Below, in pieces: positions 45,441 through 56,646 of a stretch of 64,000 nt of DNA. Source of the DNA: Dromiciops gliroides (taxonomy: Eukaryota > Chordata > Mammalia > Microbiotheria > Microbiotheriidae); NCBI RefSeq assembly GCF_019393635.1, contig NC_057864.1:88922382-88986381 (forward strand), read 5' to 3'. A program made the position numbers and the translations under genes. Each line of letters starts with the position of its first letter. Position 1 is the stretch's first letter. The notes below the pieces were generated by a model that was not told where the DNA came from, ran no database searches, and saw nothing but the letters and a program-made list of their open reading frames with translations.

Positions 45441-45594
45441 ACTATACCTCTTCCTAAACCAAGAACAGGCAAAGAACAGAATCCTAGAATGCTAGAGTCA
45501 GAAGGTACCCCAAAGAACAGTAAAGACTAGTGGACCCAGAGTAGTAGATTCAAGAGACTTGGCTCTGGAATTTACTAGCTATATGGTTGAGGAC

Positions 45595-45735
45595 AAATTA
45601 ATGAATGAAAAAGCATTTTAAAGTGCTTACTATAAGCCAGACACTGTGCTAAGTTCTGGGGATGCAGATATAGCAAGACACACAGCATCTTGCCTCCAGG
45701 AGGCAAAACACAGAGAAGGGTAATCGCCAGGAAAG
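45595..45735 (-). mobile_element. L2 3' fragment, antisense
   Basis: AAAGTGCTTACTATAAGCCA, GACACTGTGCTAAGTTCTGG, GGATGCAGATATAGC. Confidence 0.65.
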
Positions 45736-46424
45736 GGAATTTTGGATTAGGGAGTAACAGAGATGATAAGTTGATTATGAAGTAATGGTTCTACTGATTT
45801 GATTAATGTGCCCAAATAAGAGGTAGAAATTAGGGGTGAGTTGGGAAGCACGAAGGTATATGTGCAGGAGCAAATGGATAGTGAGTGAGATGGCTTGGCT
45901 GGGTGACTCTTGCTAACCCTGACCCTAACCCTAATTTTGTGCTGGATGACTGATGACTAGAGGGATGGATGAGTTATAAAAGTGAAGCATGGTCCGGTGT
46001 CTAGGGGTAGCCAGAAGGTTAAATGGGCTAGTTTATGTTCATTTACCAATCAAATGGGTTGGGTCTTAGAACAGGTCCTCCAGAGATGAGTGGATTAATT
46101 TCCTCAGGGGCTAGAGACATGAATTCTAAAGGCCCAGGATAGAGGGAGCTGGCGCAGGTTGGGAGAAGCAGGAAAGTCTTAAACGGCATCAGGATAGGTC
46201 CTATATGATCTCAAATGGTCTATGCCTTAAAGGATATAAATGTGATGACAACCTAGAAAAGTGTTGAATGTCGAAAGCATAGTTGGAGCATTCTGGCTCA
46301 AATACCAACTGGACAGCAGGCCAAAGGGACTGTAGGTCATAAAGAAGGGATCCCTTTCTATGGATTAATGTGCCATTTAATTTATACAGATGCGACTTTC
46401 ACACATGGGAAGTGTGATAGCTAA
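45736..46424. other. Unassigned sequence
   Basis: Contains a short telomere-like run at 45912-45935 (see findings). Otherwise nothing recognised. Confidence 0.4.
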
Positions 46425-46835
46425 GCCTTGGAATTCATTCATACCATTTTAAGATGATAAGATTTAGACCTAGAAAATTTGTTCAAGATCATACAATTGA
46501 ATTCTTTCATTTTACAGATGAACAACCCCAGCCTCAGAGAAGTAAGGGACTCTCCTACGGTCATGCAATTAGTAAGTAGTTAAGCTTGTACTAAAACTCT
46601 AGTCTTCTCTCTGAATCCAGTGTTCTTTTCATTATAAAATGCTGACTCTTCTCTGAGCCTCTTTCTGTCAGTGTAGGATCATATATTTCACGCCAAAGGA
46701 GACCTTAAAGGCCACTGAGGAAAAGAGAGGTTAAATGACTTCCTTACATAACTAGTCAGTATTTCAGGCAGCATTTGAACTTGTTACCTTGATATTAAAT
46801 ACAATGCCTTTCCCATTACTGTTCCCCCCCAGATG
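46425..46835 (-). mobile_element. Two MIR-like remnants, antisense
   Basis: First: CATTTTACAGATGAACAACC, then CTACGGTCATGCAATTAGTA. Second (from about 46680): GAGACCTTAAAGGCCACTGA, AGAGAGGTTAAATGACTTCC, ACTAGTCAGTATTTCAGGC. Confidence 0.5.
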
Positions 46836-48930
46836 GTAAATTGAACAGTGAGTAATGTGTGAATGACAGCTGAGGATTTGTGCTCTCTCAATGGAGTATC
46901 ACAATTTTTCTGGCTTCTGGGATTTTGGGGCACATTGTCTAAGCTTCAGGATTCTGGGGAAGTTAACTCTGAACAGTCTTCTTTGCATGAATTATAACAC
47001 ATTAAGTTATGAATGTGGTGAACGTGTGTATGTATATATATGCACATATATATTTGCATATTTATGCAAAAATTCATATATATAGCTGAATATATAGATA
47101 TGTGTGTATAGCTGAATTTTTAGTATTTCATATTAGACAGTAAATTTCCTTGCTAGGATATTCTGTTTTTGGCAGATTTACCTATTTGTTTTGAGCTAAA
47201 AACTGTTCAAAACTCCTCAAGCTATATTTCAGTTTCAGGTGTGTATTAATATATCCTCTGTCTTTCAAAGAGATCTGTGTATGTGTCATTGTTTTTGTGG
47301 GGCCAGTCTGTTAAAACACTCTTTATCCAACATGATGATCCTGAAGTTTTATAAGGCTGATTCTGAAGAAAACTCAAGTTACAATTCCACTTAGAGACTT
47401 TGACCTCCTGGGCAATCCCATAATCGGGAGGTTGATCTCCACATTTTCCTCTTACTCTGAAATTCCTTGATTCTGTCAATGATTTCATGTTGTAATAATT
47501 AGCCTCCTCACCTTCTTTCTAGGTGTTGATATTCCTTCTGTAGTGTTTCACCGTACAGGTGTTGTAGTTAAATCCAGAACTTGCATTTGGTAAACTACAT
47601 AAGCCTCCTAGAACAAACCACTCGGTGGGGTTGTTTGTAATAAAGCACACTTCTACTATTTTTATAAATGTATATGTGGCTAGCCAGAGAGCTCAAGTGA
47701 AAGGGGGATTTTTGTTTGTTTGCTGTTGACAAATATCTACAAAATTTAGACAGCAATATGAATCAGGAGGGCAGAAGAAAATGACATTCTTGGCCAAGTT
47801 TTTTTTTCCTTTTTCTTACTCAGATTCATTAGCATGCCAATCCAGAGGGCATCTTGGGAGCAAAATGGCCTTTGTAGTGCCAGCCATTATGTAGCTCCCA
47901 TGGTATTTCTTCTGAGGACTCCCTCCCCAGAAATGGACTTTGGGACAATGGGATCTAATAAAGGAAGCTATGTAGGAATTACAAGGCATTCTTACTTGGT
48001 TATTAAGGATTTAAGATTATACTCCCAATAGAGTCCCAGTATTTTATTTTGTGATGTCCAGTGGTACATGGTAATGTGAAGGCTCAGAGTCTTTCATGGA
48101 CAGATGTAACACACAGGGGAGGAACATTTTTAAGATTTGTATAGGGTGGATATTGAGCTCTGTATAGAGCCCCATATCGTCTTATATTTTGTTGACAGAT
48201 GTTAATGTCTATGTTGAAGTTACCTATTGAGGCTTTGCTAGGATCACCCATTTGAGTTTATCAATTTTAGTAATCCAATATACATAGACAATTATAAATG
48301 GCACTTTCAGTTTGCAGAAATATGAAAGTGATGAACTGATTTCTTTAAAGAATACATTACTAACTCCATGAAGTAAGAAATACTTAAGCTTTAAAAAAAT
48401 CAATAAAAAAGTAATAAAAGAAAAAATCCAACCAAAAGAGGCATTATTTATATAAGCTTTAAAAACCTGGAATAAACTAGAATTTAAAACAAAAATAAAA
48501 TCTTAGTGACCTATGTTGTGGGAATGTGGGGGATTATTTCCATTTAAAATCTGTTGTGAAGTTCATATGGTGATGTGACAAGAGCAAGGGATGGATGGAC
48601 CATATGCTTTATTGTTATTCTTGTTGTGGCAAGATGAAGCCTCTAACATATTGAGTGAGGAAGACCCTAGCACATTACTCTTCGTGATAAACTTATTGGA
48701 GAACATGGATTAGTGATGTCCAGGCATGAATGGCTTACAACTTTCATCACCAAAAAGAACACCCACAGCAGTGACAGATCATTTGAGTATTTGAATATTA
48801 GCCTTAAAAAAGTGGCTTATTTAGTTATTGTAGCAGTGAACATTAGGAAAAATATTGAGTCTGCCTATATGTTTTTATGCTGTTTACACTTCTGGAGAAG
48901 TAGAGTTAAATTAGAAACTATTCCTTATTC
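46836..48930. other. Unassigned sequence, about 2.1 kb
   Basis: Contains a TATATA/TGTGTA-rich patch at about 47025-47110. A strong pyrimidine tract ends in CAG at 47823. The frame 47834-48031 after it has no recognised domain and no good donor site. Confidence 0.4.
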
Positions 48931-48934
48931 CTAC

Positions 48935-49307
48935 TGTTAAGGGCTAAAATTCTAGCTAAACTGTCTAAAATATCTAATGAGTGGTCGCCAATAAATTATA
49001 AGCTTTAGCAAGAGTTAGATTTTTAAGCATTTATTAAGGAGAATAAGAATTTGGTAAAGAGAGAGAAAAAGGCCTGGATTCCTATCTATTAAAGGGAGAG
49101 CACATTTCTAGCTCCGCTCTCCACCAGAGTCCAAAGGAAAGAGAGCCAGACCGAGCCGCCAGTCTCTTCCTTCTTCCTCCCACTCGCCCGCGTCACTTCC
49201 TGACGCCAAAGAAAAGACTCCTGGTCTTGCCCTCAAAGACCTTCGCTTCATGGGCGGAACTCTTCTACAGTAAGTCTCCAGCAGGTGGCATCATTCCAAT
49301 CGTTACA
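48935..49307 (-). mobile_element. Solo LTR of an endogenous retrovirus
   Basis: TG/CA-type ends (TGTTAAGGGC at 48935, CGTTACA at 49301-49307) and a 4-bp target duplication CTAC (48931-48934, 49308-49311). On the minus strand AATAAA (within 49028-49036) acts as the poly-A signal. The GC-rich middle (about 49110-49260) stands out from the AT-rich surroundings. A relative is at 61323. No viral genes remain, so it is probably a solo LTR left by recombination between two LTRs. Confidence 0.75.
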
Positions 49308-49311
49308 CTAC

Positions 49312-49784
49312 CTTCTTGATAAGTCCAATGGTTTATTAGGGTTTTTTTTTATTCTCTCACTCTTCAACCTCAGAGCATAAGTACATTTTTAAAAATAGGA
49401 ATTCGTGAAGTATTTAAAGGCACTTACTTGAGACTAAACATAGTTTGTGGTGAAGTAAGTTAAAATATCCTCTCTTCCGTGGCCTGAAGACATTCTCAGT
49501 GCAGAGGGAATCATGGTATCATGGCCAGCAGTTGCAACCACAACTCTTCTACCTATTGACCATGAATAGTTATATCCACCAAAACATTAAAATCCTGGTT
49601 AATTTGTCTGGTTTCTGCTGTTCTAAAACTGAACTTTAAAAATGCTTCCCTTTCCCTCCCCAATCCCCCCACTACCTAACCAAGTTAGAGTTGAGTACAA
49701 ACTTTGTTCACACTGTTAAATAAATAGCTAAACTTATTCTAGGCCAAATAAATAATCAAGCAGATGGGGATGGAGGAGGAGAGG
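49312..49784. other. Unassigned sequence
   Basis: Nothing recognised. Confidence 0.4.
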
Positions 49785-49975
49785 GAAAAGTAGTGGAAAG
49801 AATTTTGGATTTGAGTCAGAAGTGCTGGGTTCAGTTTCCAATTTTCTTACTAGCTGAGTGACCCTGGGCAAATCTCTCTGGGTCACAGTTTCCTCACTAG
49901 TAAAATTGAAGGGACTTGGGTATATACCAGATCATCTTTAAGGTCCTTTCTATCTCTAAATCCTATGATCTACAG
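49785..49975 (+). mobile_element. MIR/Ther-type SINE, sense
   Basis: AAAGTAGTGGAAAGAATTTT, ACTAGCTGAGTGACCCTGGG, CAGTTTCCTCACTAGTAAAA, then AAGGTCCTTTCTATCTCTAA. Confidence 0.7.
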
Positions 49976-50059
49976 CTATGATCCAATCTCATTTAAACAG
50001 GCAGATGGAGGAGTGGATTGCAGAGTAGGGTATGAGGGGGAGGTGGGCAGGAAGAAGTG

Positions 50060-50530
50060 GAAGTTTAGAAAACCTCCCCCCTCCCCAGGAAATTAGGAAA
50101 GAAAAAACTACTGTGACTGAGGAATTTGGAATAGATGTGATATTTTAAAATTAGTTTGAAAATTTCAAGCATTTTTTTTCTCTCTCTCCCAACTACTGAA
50201 AGAAAGAGAAAGGAGAAAGAACTACAAATTTTTTGTATCATATAAGCAGAGACAGACAAAACAAATGACCATGTTGGCTACATCCAAAAATGCATTTCTC
50301 ATTCTGCATTCTAGTCCATCACCTCTTTTTCTTGAGGTGGGCAGCATTCTTATTCATTAGTCCTTAGGAATCATGGCTGATCATTTCATTGATTAAAGTT
50401 CTTAAGTCTTTCAAAATTGTTTGTTACATAATATTGATGTTGTAGTATAATTTATTTTCCTGTTTCTGCTCATTTCAGTCAGTATTAGTTCATTTAGCTC
50501 TTTCCAGACTAAACAGGTAGGATTTTATAT
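50060..50530 (-). mobile_element. L1-type 3' UTR fragment, antisense
   Basis: ACAAATGACCATGTTGGCTA, CATTTCTCATTCTGCATTCT, AGTCCATCACCTC, then ATTTAGCTCTTTCCAGAC. Same 3' UTR family as at 14856. No coding remnant seen. Confidence 0.7.
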
Positions 50531-50609
50531 TCTCTGGAAGTTTCTGCTGGTCTCAGGGCATTATGGAAATACTGGCAAACTAAATGGTACCCACCTTAGT
50601 GGAAAATGA

Positions 50610-50885
50610 TAGTTGATATCTATACTGCACATTAAGGTTTGTGAAGCACTTTATACAGAATGGTACTAAGCTACTAAAACTTAAAACTACACTTAGACTT
50701 TTGTGACACCATGTCTATTGAACATTTTCTCTTTTAAGTCCAACAACAATGTGGTAAGGTAGATAATACCAATATTATTGTATCAATTTTATGGATGTGT
50801 AAAGTAATGCTCAGAGAGGGCAAGTTACTTTTCTATGGTCACACATCTGATGAATTTGAACCCAGGTCTTTCTGACTCCAAGTTT
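50610..50885 (-). mobile_element. MIR-like SINE, antisense, interrupted
   Basis: GGTTTGTGAAGCACTTTATA, then after an unplaced stretch CAACAATGTGGTAAGGTAGA, GCTCAGAGAGGGCAAGTTAC, TTGAACCCAGGTCTTTCTGA. Confidence 0.6.
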
Positions 50886-51163
50886 AGAGTAAGGACTTAA
50901 AAAAACCCCAAAACCTCAGTGCAATCTGGATTGTGAAAACCAATTCGAAGCAAAATGTCTTCAAAAGGAAAGCAGGAAAGATTCACTTTTGATTAGTGCT
51001 CTTTATAAGTAAGCAACATTTTCCTTCTGCAAGTTTTTTTTTTTAAACACATATTGGACAAAATCCAACCTACAGTTGATCTTATGGTTGTCTTGTTCTT
51101 TTCTCAGCTAGCTAAGCATATAACCTTCCTCTCACAGTTTAATTTTTCTTTTTTCACTTTCAG

Positions 51164-51236
51164 AATGGGAACCCAGCTAGAATAGTGGAAAATAGATGCT
51201 GCCAAGAAGCAGGGCAGATAGAATTGCACTATCCTG
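51164..51236 (+). other. Possible exon (73 bp) with consensus-like splice sites
   Basis: A long pyrimidine tract ending TTTTTTCACTTTCAG (to 51163) is followed by 73 bp and then CTG/GTAATGG (donor at 51237). Only one frame is open throughout, giving the 24-residue run NGNPARIV.. to ..IELHYP with a Cys-Cys pair. I do not recognise the protein. No matching flanking exon is in the window, so it could be a chance splice-like pair. Confidence 0.25.
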
Positions 51237-51254
51237 GTAATGGGCAAAGACTGG

Positions 51255-51425
51255 CATGTCATCAACTCCAACCCTTTTTCTTTTATTGTAGAAGAGGAAA
51301 TAGCCTCAGAGAGATTAAGTGATTTTCCTATAGTCCCACAAAACTAGTGAGTGTAAGAAGTGACATTTGAACTCAGATCATTCTGACTCTGAGTTCAGCA
51401 CTCTATTTAACACACATATTGCCCC
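51255..51425 (-). mobile_element. MIR-like remnant, antisense
   Basis: TCATCAACTCCAACCCTTTT, GAAGAGGAAATAGCCTCAGA, GAGATTAAGTGATTTTCC, TTTGAACTCAGATCATTCTG. Confidence 0.6.
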
Positions 51426-52385
51426 ACTCTTTCTATAGTCTGCTCTTTTTTAATAGGGAACTATGCCCAAGGGCCTTGGCTTTCTACTGGCCAGAATAGG
51501 GTCTTCTTTTTTGTTATTTCCCCACAAGTATGTGATGCAGTGTGTTGTAGCTAATAGATCCTAGATTTTGATTGAGCTGGGTCAGGTCTATGGTCTGAAT
51601 ACTCTAAATAGCATCACCTTTAGCCACAAATGACAGTAATGTCTATGCGTGTTTTTGCTTCCATTAAAAAAAAATTATCAGGATCCTTTTGCCCCATTTT
51701 GAGACAGCTCTAAATCTGAATGGGAGGAGCTAGAAAAAAATGGGATTCTGTAAAATGGCTACTTGTATAAATTTTCAGAATATTGGATCTTGGCAAGGTA
51801 CCAGTTGTTTTTTTGTCAAACATTTCTCTCAATGAGGAATACTTCCATTTCTTGTATTACATGGGGAAGTTTGCTCTATCTACTGCTGTCTCATTTCCAT
51901 ACAATCCATCCAAAGCTTGTCTATGAAAAGCATTTATATCCAAGGCATTTCGTGAATTGTTTTAAAAAATGTTGTTTCTCTCTCTTTGGTCCTGGAAAAA
52001 TGCCATTTTCTTATTCAAACATGATTCAATCCTGGTGAGCTTGTGCCAAGGTCTAAACTTAGAGCCCTCAGAATTAATGTGGGCCACGAACCTGACAAGA
52101 CACTTTTAAACAATCATATGCAGTGTTATAGAGGATGTTAAGAAAACTTCAGTATTGTTTAAAGTACTAGTCAGGGTTAAAGATTGAGTTTCAAATTCCT
52201 GAAAGCTTTCCTCTGAGGTGCTAGGCTATATGTAAGTAAAAATGTATTTGCTCTACAGATGAGGGTTGTATACTGGATTTTTTTTTGAGGGGGTGGCATT
52301 GTATATGGCACAGTGTTCAGACCTGTGATTTTATTGGTTTAGGAAACTCCTAATGCAGAAATTCCCTCCACTTATGCAGAACAGA
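51426..52385. other. Unassigned sequence
   Basis: The frame 51763-52038 (91 codons) has no recognised domain and no splice or promoter context. Confidence 0.4.
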
Positions 52386-52389
52386 ACTT

Positions 52390-52530
52390 TCTATATTTTA
52401 TAGTCCTAAAGACTTGTTTGGGACCCTAAGTTATTAAATGGTCATACAACTTGTATGGGCTGGAAGCTGGATTTGAATACAGTTTTTCTCTGACTGCAAA
52501 GAAAGTCCTCTATTGACTAAGCCGGACTAT
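52390..52530 (-). mobile_element. MIR-like remnant, antisense
   Basis: TGGTCATACAACTTGTATGG, then GGAAGCTGGATTTGAATACA and ACTGCAAAGAAAGTCC. Weak. Confidence 0.35.
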
Positions 52531-52727
52531 TTTCTCTGAATCTCCTTTTCTAGAGATCTTTATGAACACGAGAGGCACTAATTGTGTTGAAATGACCCAG
52601 TTCAATCACTGGGCCATAGTTTAGGGATAAGCGTGTGTGAAAATATGTTAATAATACTGCATGGGTCATGTTTTGTTATCACAAATATTATAAATCTCCA
52701 CTGACTTTTTTAATTTTTTAATTTTAA

Positions 52728-52868
52728 TTTTATTTTAGTGAGGCAATTGGGGTTAAGTGACTTGCCCAGGGTCACACAGCTAGTAAGTGTCAAGTGTCTG
52801 AGGCTGGATTTGAACTCCTCCTGAATCCAGGGCCGTTGCTTTATCCACCTTGCCACCTAGCTGCCCCC
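52728..52868 (-). mobile_element. WSINE1-type SINE
   Basis: Antisense, GTGAGGCAATTGGGG variant, missing about 6 bp (CAGGTC) near the B-box. The T-rich tail has decayed to (TTTTAA)n-like sequence, and no target duplication could be placed. Confidence 0.88.
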
Positions 52869-53124
52869 TAGGATTTTTTATAACTATATTTCAAAATAGT
52901 TTACTTTTAAATCCTGTGTATTTTATTTTATGTATTTAAAACATTATTCTGAGGATTCTAGTGGCCTCATCAGACTGCCAAATGAGTCCATTGCTCAAAA
53001 AAAAGTTAAGCCCTGTGTTTGGACTATGAAATCCATATGGTGCAGGTACCAAAGTGATTTTGTGTTCCATCAAAGGTTGAACCAGTCAAAAGATTCAGCA
53101 TGTAGAATTGACCTCAGAACAGAG

Positions 53125-53335
53125 AGATGTGGTGTAGAGTAATGGACAGAGTACTTACTAGATTTGGAATCAGGATGACCTGGGTTCAATTTCTGCCTCA
53201 GACATTTACTAGTTTTCTGACACTTGGAAAGTCACTTAGCCTCTCTGAGATTCAGTTTCTTTATCTGTAAAATGATGGGGCCAGGCTCAAAAGCATCTAA
53301 GATCTCTTTAGGTTCTATATTTTGATCCTATGAGA
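53125..53335 (+). mobile_element. MIR/Ther-type SINE, sense
   Basis: GTGGTGTAGAGTAATGGACA, GACCTGGGTTCAATTTCTGC, CTCAGACATTTACTAG, TTCAGTTTCTTTATCTGTAA, then GATCCTATGAG. Confidence 0.75.
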
Positions 53336-53354
53336 TGAGAAGGTTCCCAAGGGC

Positions 53355-53470
53355 CCAGAGTATGGAAACCTTTAGAATATAAGCTTCTTGAGAATTATTT
53401 CACTTTTGGCTTTATATCCCCAATTCTTAGCATAGTGCCTGGCATGTAGGAAATAATATATACTTGTTGA
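53355..53470 (+). mobile_element. L2 3' end, sense
   Basis: AATATAAGCTTCTTGAGAAT, TTCTTAGCATAGTGCCTGGC, ATGTAGG. Confidence 0.65.
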
Positions 53471-53674
53471 GATAGAAAAAATAATGGAAGTACCCATGCT
53501 CGAAAATCAACGAAAGGTAACTTGGATATCCAAATAGGAAAGATATCTTTCTCTTTGGAAATTTGGAGCGATATGATGTTTTCCTAAATCTTAGGCAGTA
53601 GGTCTGTTACATAGTGGGCTCTCAAAAACATCTTTAGGGCGAAAAGGGTGGGAAAAAGAGGAAGATGAAGGGAG

Positions 53675-53885
53675 AAAATAAGCATTTATACAGAACCTAT
53701 TAGGAGCCAGGCACCGTGCTAAGCACTTTACAAATATTTGATCCTTACAACAATCCTGTGAGGTTGATGCTGATTTCCCCCATTTTACAGTTGAGGAAAC
53801 TGAGGCAAGCAGACATTAAGTAACTTGCTGAGGGTCACACAGTTAGTAAGTGTCCAGACCCAGCACTCTATCTACTGTGCTGCCT
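53675..53885 (-). mobile_element. MIR/Ther-1 SINE, antisense
   Basis: GAGCCAGGCACCGTGCTAAG, CCCCCATTTTACAGTTGAGG, AAACTGAGGCAAGC, GGGTCACACAGTTAGTAAG. Part of the tRNA side is deleted. Confidence 0.8.
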
Positions 53886-54519
53886 TAGAAATGTTAGAAC
53901 AGTTGCCATGTGGAAAGCAACTGGGGCCCTATGTAAATTACTGTATCATCAATGACTTTTCTTCTGCTAACTGATCTTCCATTTTGAGGGAGGGTACAGT
54001 TCCAGTACATAAGAAACAGGGAAGTGAGATGGGGATACTACAATTGTCCCCCTGGCTACCTTCAGTGAATGGCTGAGGTATAGAGAAAATGTCCCTGAGA
54101 GACCTATGCAGTGCAGGTACATCTTTTCCCAAGCTACAAAGGCTTATTTGGGGTTAGCTCATCTCTCAGTCAATGTCAATTATGCACAAAGGCAATAGGT
54201 TGTGGTTATTCTCATAACCCCTATATCTTTTGACCCTCTTGGACCCAGATCAATGCTACTTCTCCATACCATGGTTAAAGTGGCATAGACACTATCTCTT
54301 TTCCATAACTCCTTTGGAGTTATTTACTTCCACTGTTAACAAGATTGAGGGTATCATGTCCTAAAATGACTGAGCTAGGTCCTATGTAAAAGGAAAGTCC
54401 TTGCCTCAGTCTAAGACTTCCGTGTGTCCTGGTTAGAGTTAAAGGAACAGATGTAAAATGGCTGCCCTTGGCACTAAATTCAATGGTAATAGTTTAGTTA
54501 CTTAATAAGACCCAGACTA
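53886..54519. other. Unassigned sequence
   Basis: Nothing recognised. Confidence 0.4.
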
Positions 54520-54579
54520 AGAAGTCACATATAATTCTGCAATTGGAAGGGCCTGCAGGGGTGGCCAACTAGTCCCTTT

Positions 54580-54612
<33 letters not shown>

Positions 54613-54995
54613 TGTTTTTGTTTTTGTTTTTGTTTTTTGTGACAGGGCAATGGGGGTTAAGTGACTTGCCCAGGGTCGCACAGCTAGTAAGTGTCAAGTG
54701 TCTGAGGCTGGATTTGAACTCAGGTACTCTTGAATCCAGGGCCAGCGCTGTAACCATTGTGCCATCTAGCTGCCCCAAACTAGTGTCTTTTTACGTGAAT
54801 ATGAATTTCTTCTATAATGCACCCGGCGAGTATTCATCTAGCCTTTGCTTGAAGGCCTCAAGTGAAGAAGGAATTTACTACCTCATAAGGCAACTCATTA
54901 CATGTTTGGATTACTTTGTTAGGAAACTTTTCTCAACATCAGTCCTAAGTTTGTCTCTTTGTAACTTCCATCCATTGTTCCTGAGAAGTAAGATA
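54520..54995 (-). mobile_element. L3/CR1 LINE 3' end, antisense, with SINE insert
   Basis: Left part: TCTGCAATTGGAAGGGCC. After the SINE: GCCTTTGCTTGAAGGCCTCA, AGTGAAGAAGGAATTTACTA, TAGGAAACTTTTCTCAACAT. This matches the terminal L3 order (compare 34850). Confidence 0.7.
54581..54777 (-). mobile_element. WSINE1-type SINE with a (CAAAAA)n tail
   Basis: Antisense copy. The tail is a (TTTTTG)n microsatellite on plus (54593-54636), read as (CAAAAA)n. Imperfect duplication around AACTAGT (54567 and 54778). The tail produces artefact frames such as FLFLFLF and KNKNKN. Confidence 0.88.
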
Positions 54996-55682
54996 GACAA
55001 AAAGGAAAGTAGTTAAATGTCCCATATCTCACAATAAGGACTAGGATTCAACTATAAGAGCCTTTGTAAACTCAAACGTTAGGCTTTGCACATATTACTC
55101 TTCTTCCCTACTGCAAGCTACTTCGGATATATTTCTATAGATCTTTGTAATAAATCCTCTTTGAGTGATGTAAGACTGATTTTTAAAAATTATCATCAAG
55201 GAACAGGGTAGGTGCAGGAACATAGACATTCTATATGGCCTTCCTCTTGCATGGGATATCAGGTTAAGGAACCCTCAAAATATGGGGCAAAATGGTAGCA
55301 GTGGGTGACCTGAAGGGGATTTTAGGGAAATAATTTATGACTTGCTGGTAGAAAAAAATCATGGCAGAAAGCCTATCTTACTCCTTGTCACTATACCTGT
55401 CTTTCTTGACTTAGCTGCAGTCCTACTGGAAGGTAGCATTATAAGATAACCTCTTAAGGTTTTTTCCAGGGCTCAGAACCCTGGGGGTCAAAGAACTATC
55501 TGGTGACCTAGAAATGAGTCTTAGAAATAATCTTATTTTAGCTTGTCATTTTATCAAAGACTTTAGGTTCTTGTTGGGGTTTAGGACAGTTTGCTTTTAC
55601 TGCCTAAAGGATAATGGAAAAAGAAAGTGTGGGAACAGTCTTTTCAAGAGGGTGCTGCTCTAAATAAATCTGCTTGAACAAA
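54996..55682. other. Unassigned sequence
   Basis: Nothing recognised. Confidence 0.4.
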
Positions 55683-55711
55683 AATACACACACACACACA
55701 CACACACACAA
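55683..55711. repeat. (AC)n microsatellite
   Basis: About 13 AC repeats. Confidence 0.9.
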
Positions 55712-56637
55712 ATCTCTTACAATAGTGAAAGTCAAAGTTCGTGGTAATAGTCTTTATCCATGTTGATTTTAAGGTGTCAGCAAAATTAAAGGCATTACTG
55801 AATCCATTTTAATAGTAACACATTTAAAAGAAAACTCACTTGTTCACATTTTTCTGTCAGAAACAATTTTGCACAAATATAGTGCAAACACAGCTATTTA
55901 ATTACAACTGAAATCTAAATCCATCTTTGAATTATTTATTGCTTCTTTTCTTAATGTTTGGTTTGTTATGAGACTTGAATTAGTGTTGGTTCAGTACCTT
56001 TAAGGAATGGTGATAGATCTCAGGTCTTTACTTTTTTTTCATAGCTTGTTTAAACAGGGTGGGTTCAAATTGCTAGTCACACACATCTCTTCTTTTTTAA
56101 ATGTTATTTATCTTGACCTTTAGTTGAAGTTGCCAATGATCTGACTGCACACAAATTGCTGATTCTTAAATGACTACTACATCTAGAAGGAGTTGTTTAC
56201 TGTCAGTTAAGAGAGTCAATTTCATTAAAAACATTATATCCCTGGATGTTCTCCATAGAGCATCTTCTGACTTTTTAGGAGAAAAAATTCATAACATATA
56301 GGATAGAAGCTTCTGAACAGTCTTCAAGGCCTTGGCCTTTTCATATCTTGATTCTGAATTGTATTTTACAACATAGCTTTTGTTATCCTCCCCCTTGCAT
56401 ACTTTCTCCTTGAAGTCAAAGTGAGTTTTGAGGATCTTTTCAAGTTATTCATAGCTACATTTGTATTTCACTAGCTGTGAGCTCCCTATTCACTTTCTTC
56501 CCCCATCCCATTCCTCAAAATATTTCTGCATCAGCCTCTATTGTCTTTACCTTTCCTCTAGTCTTTGACAAAGAGATAGTCCTCCTTGTACCAAAGCAAA
56601 TCCCTCTTCTTGATCATACTGAACCTCCCAATCCTCA
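55712..56637. other. Unassigned sequence, possibly conserved non-coding in part
   Basis: No repeat recognised. The AT-rich, non-repetitive stretch at about 55790-55960 is a candidate to test for conservation. Confidence 0.35.
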
Positions 56638-56646
56638 ATCTCTTCT

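Noticed and set aside
47824..48031. Strong pyrimidine tract and CAG followed by a 65-codon open frame
   Set aside because: No donor site of reasonable quality follows, and the encoded peptide shows no known domain.
2254..54777. tRNA genes suggested by tRNA-like boxes in the SINEs
   Set aside because: The boxes belong to SINE heads. No cloverleaf with a proper acceptor stem and anticodon was found.
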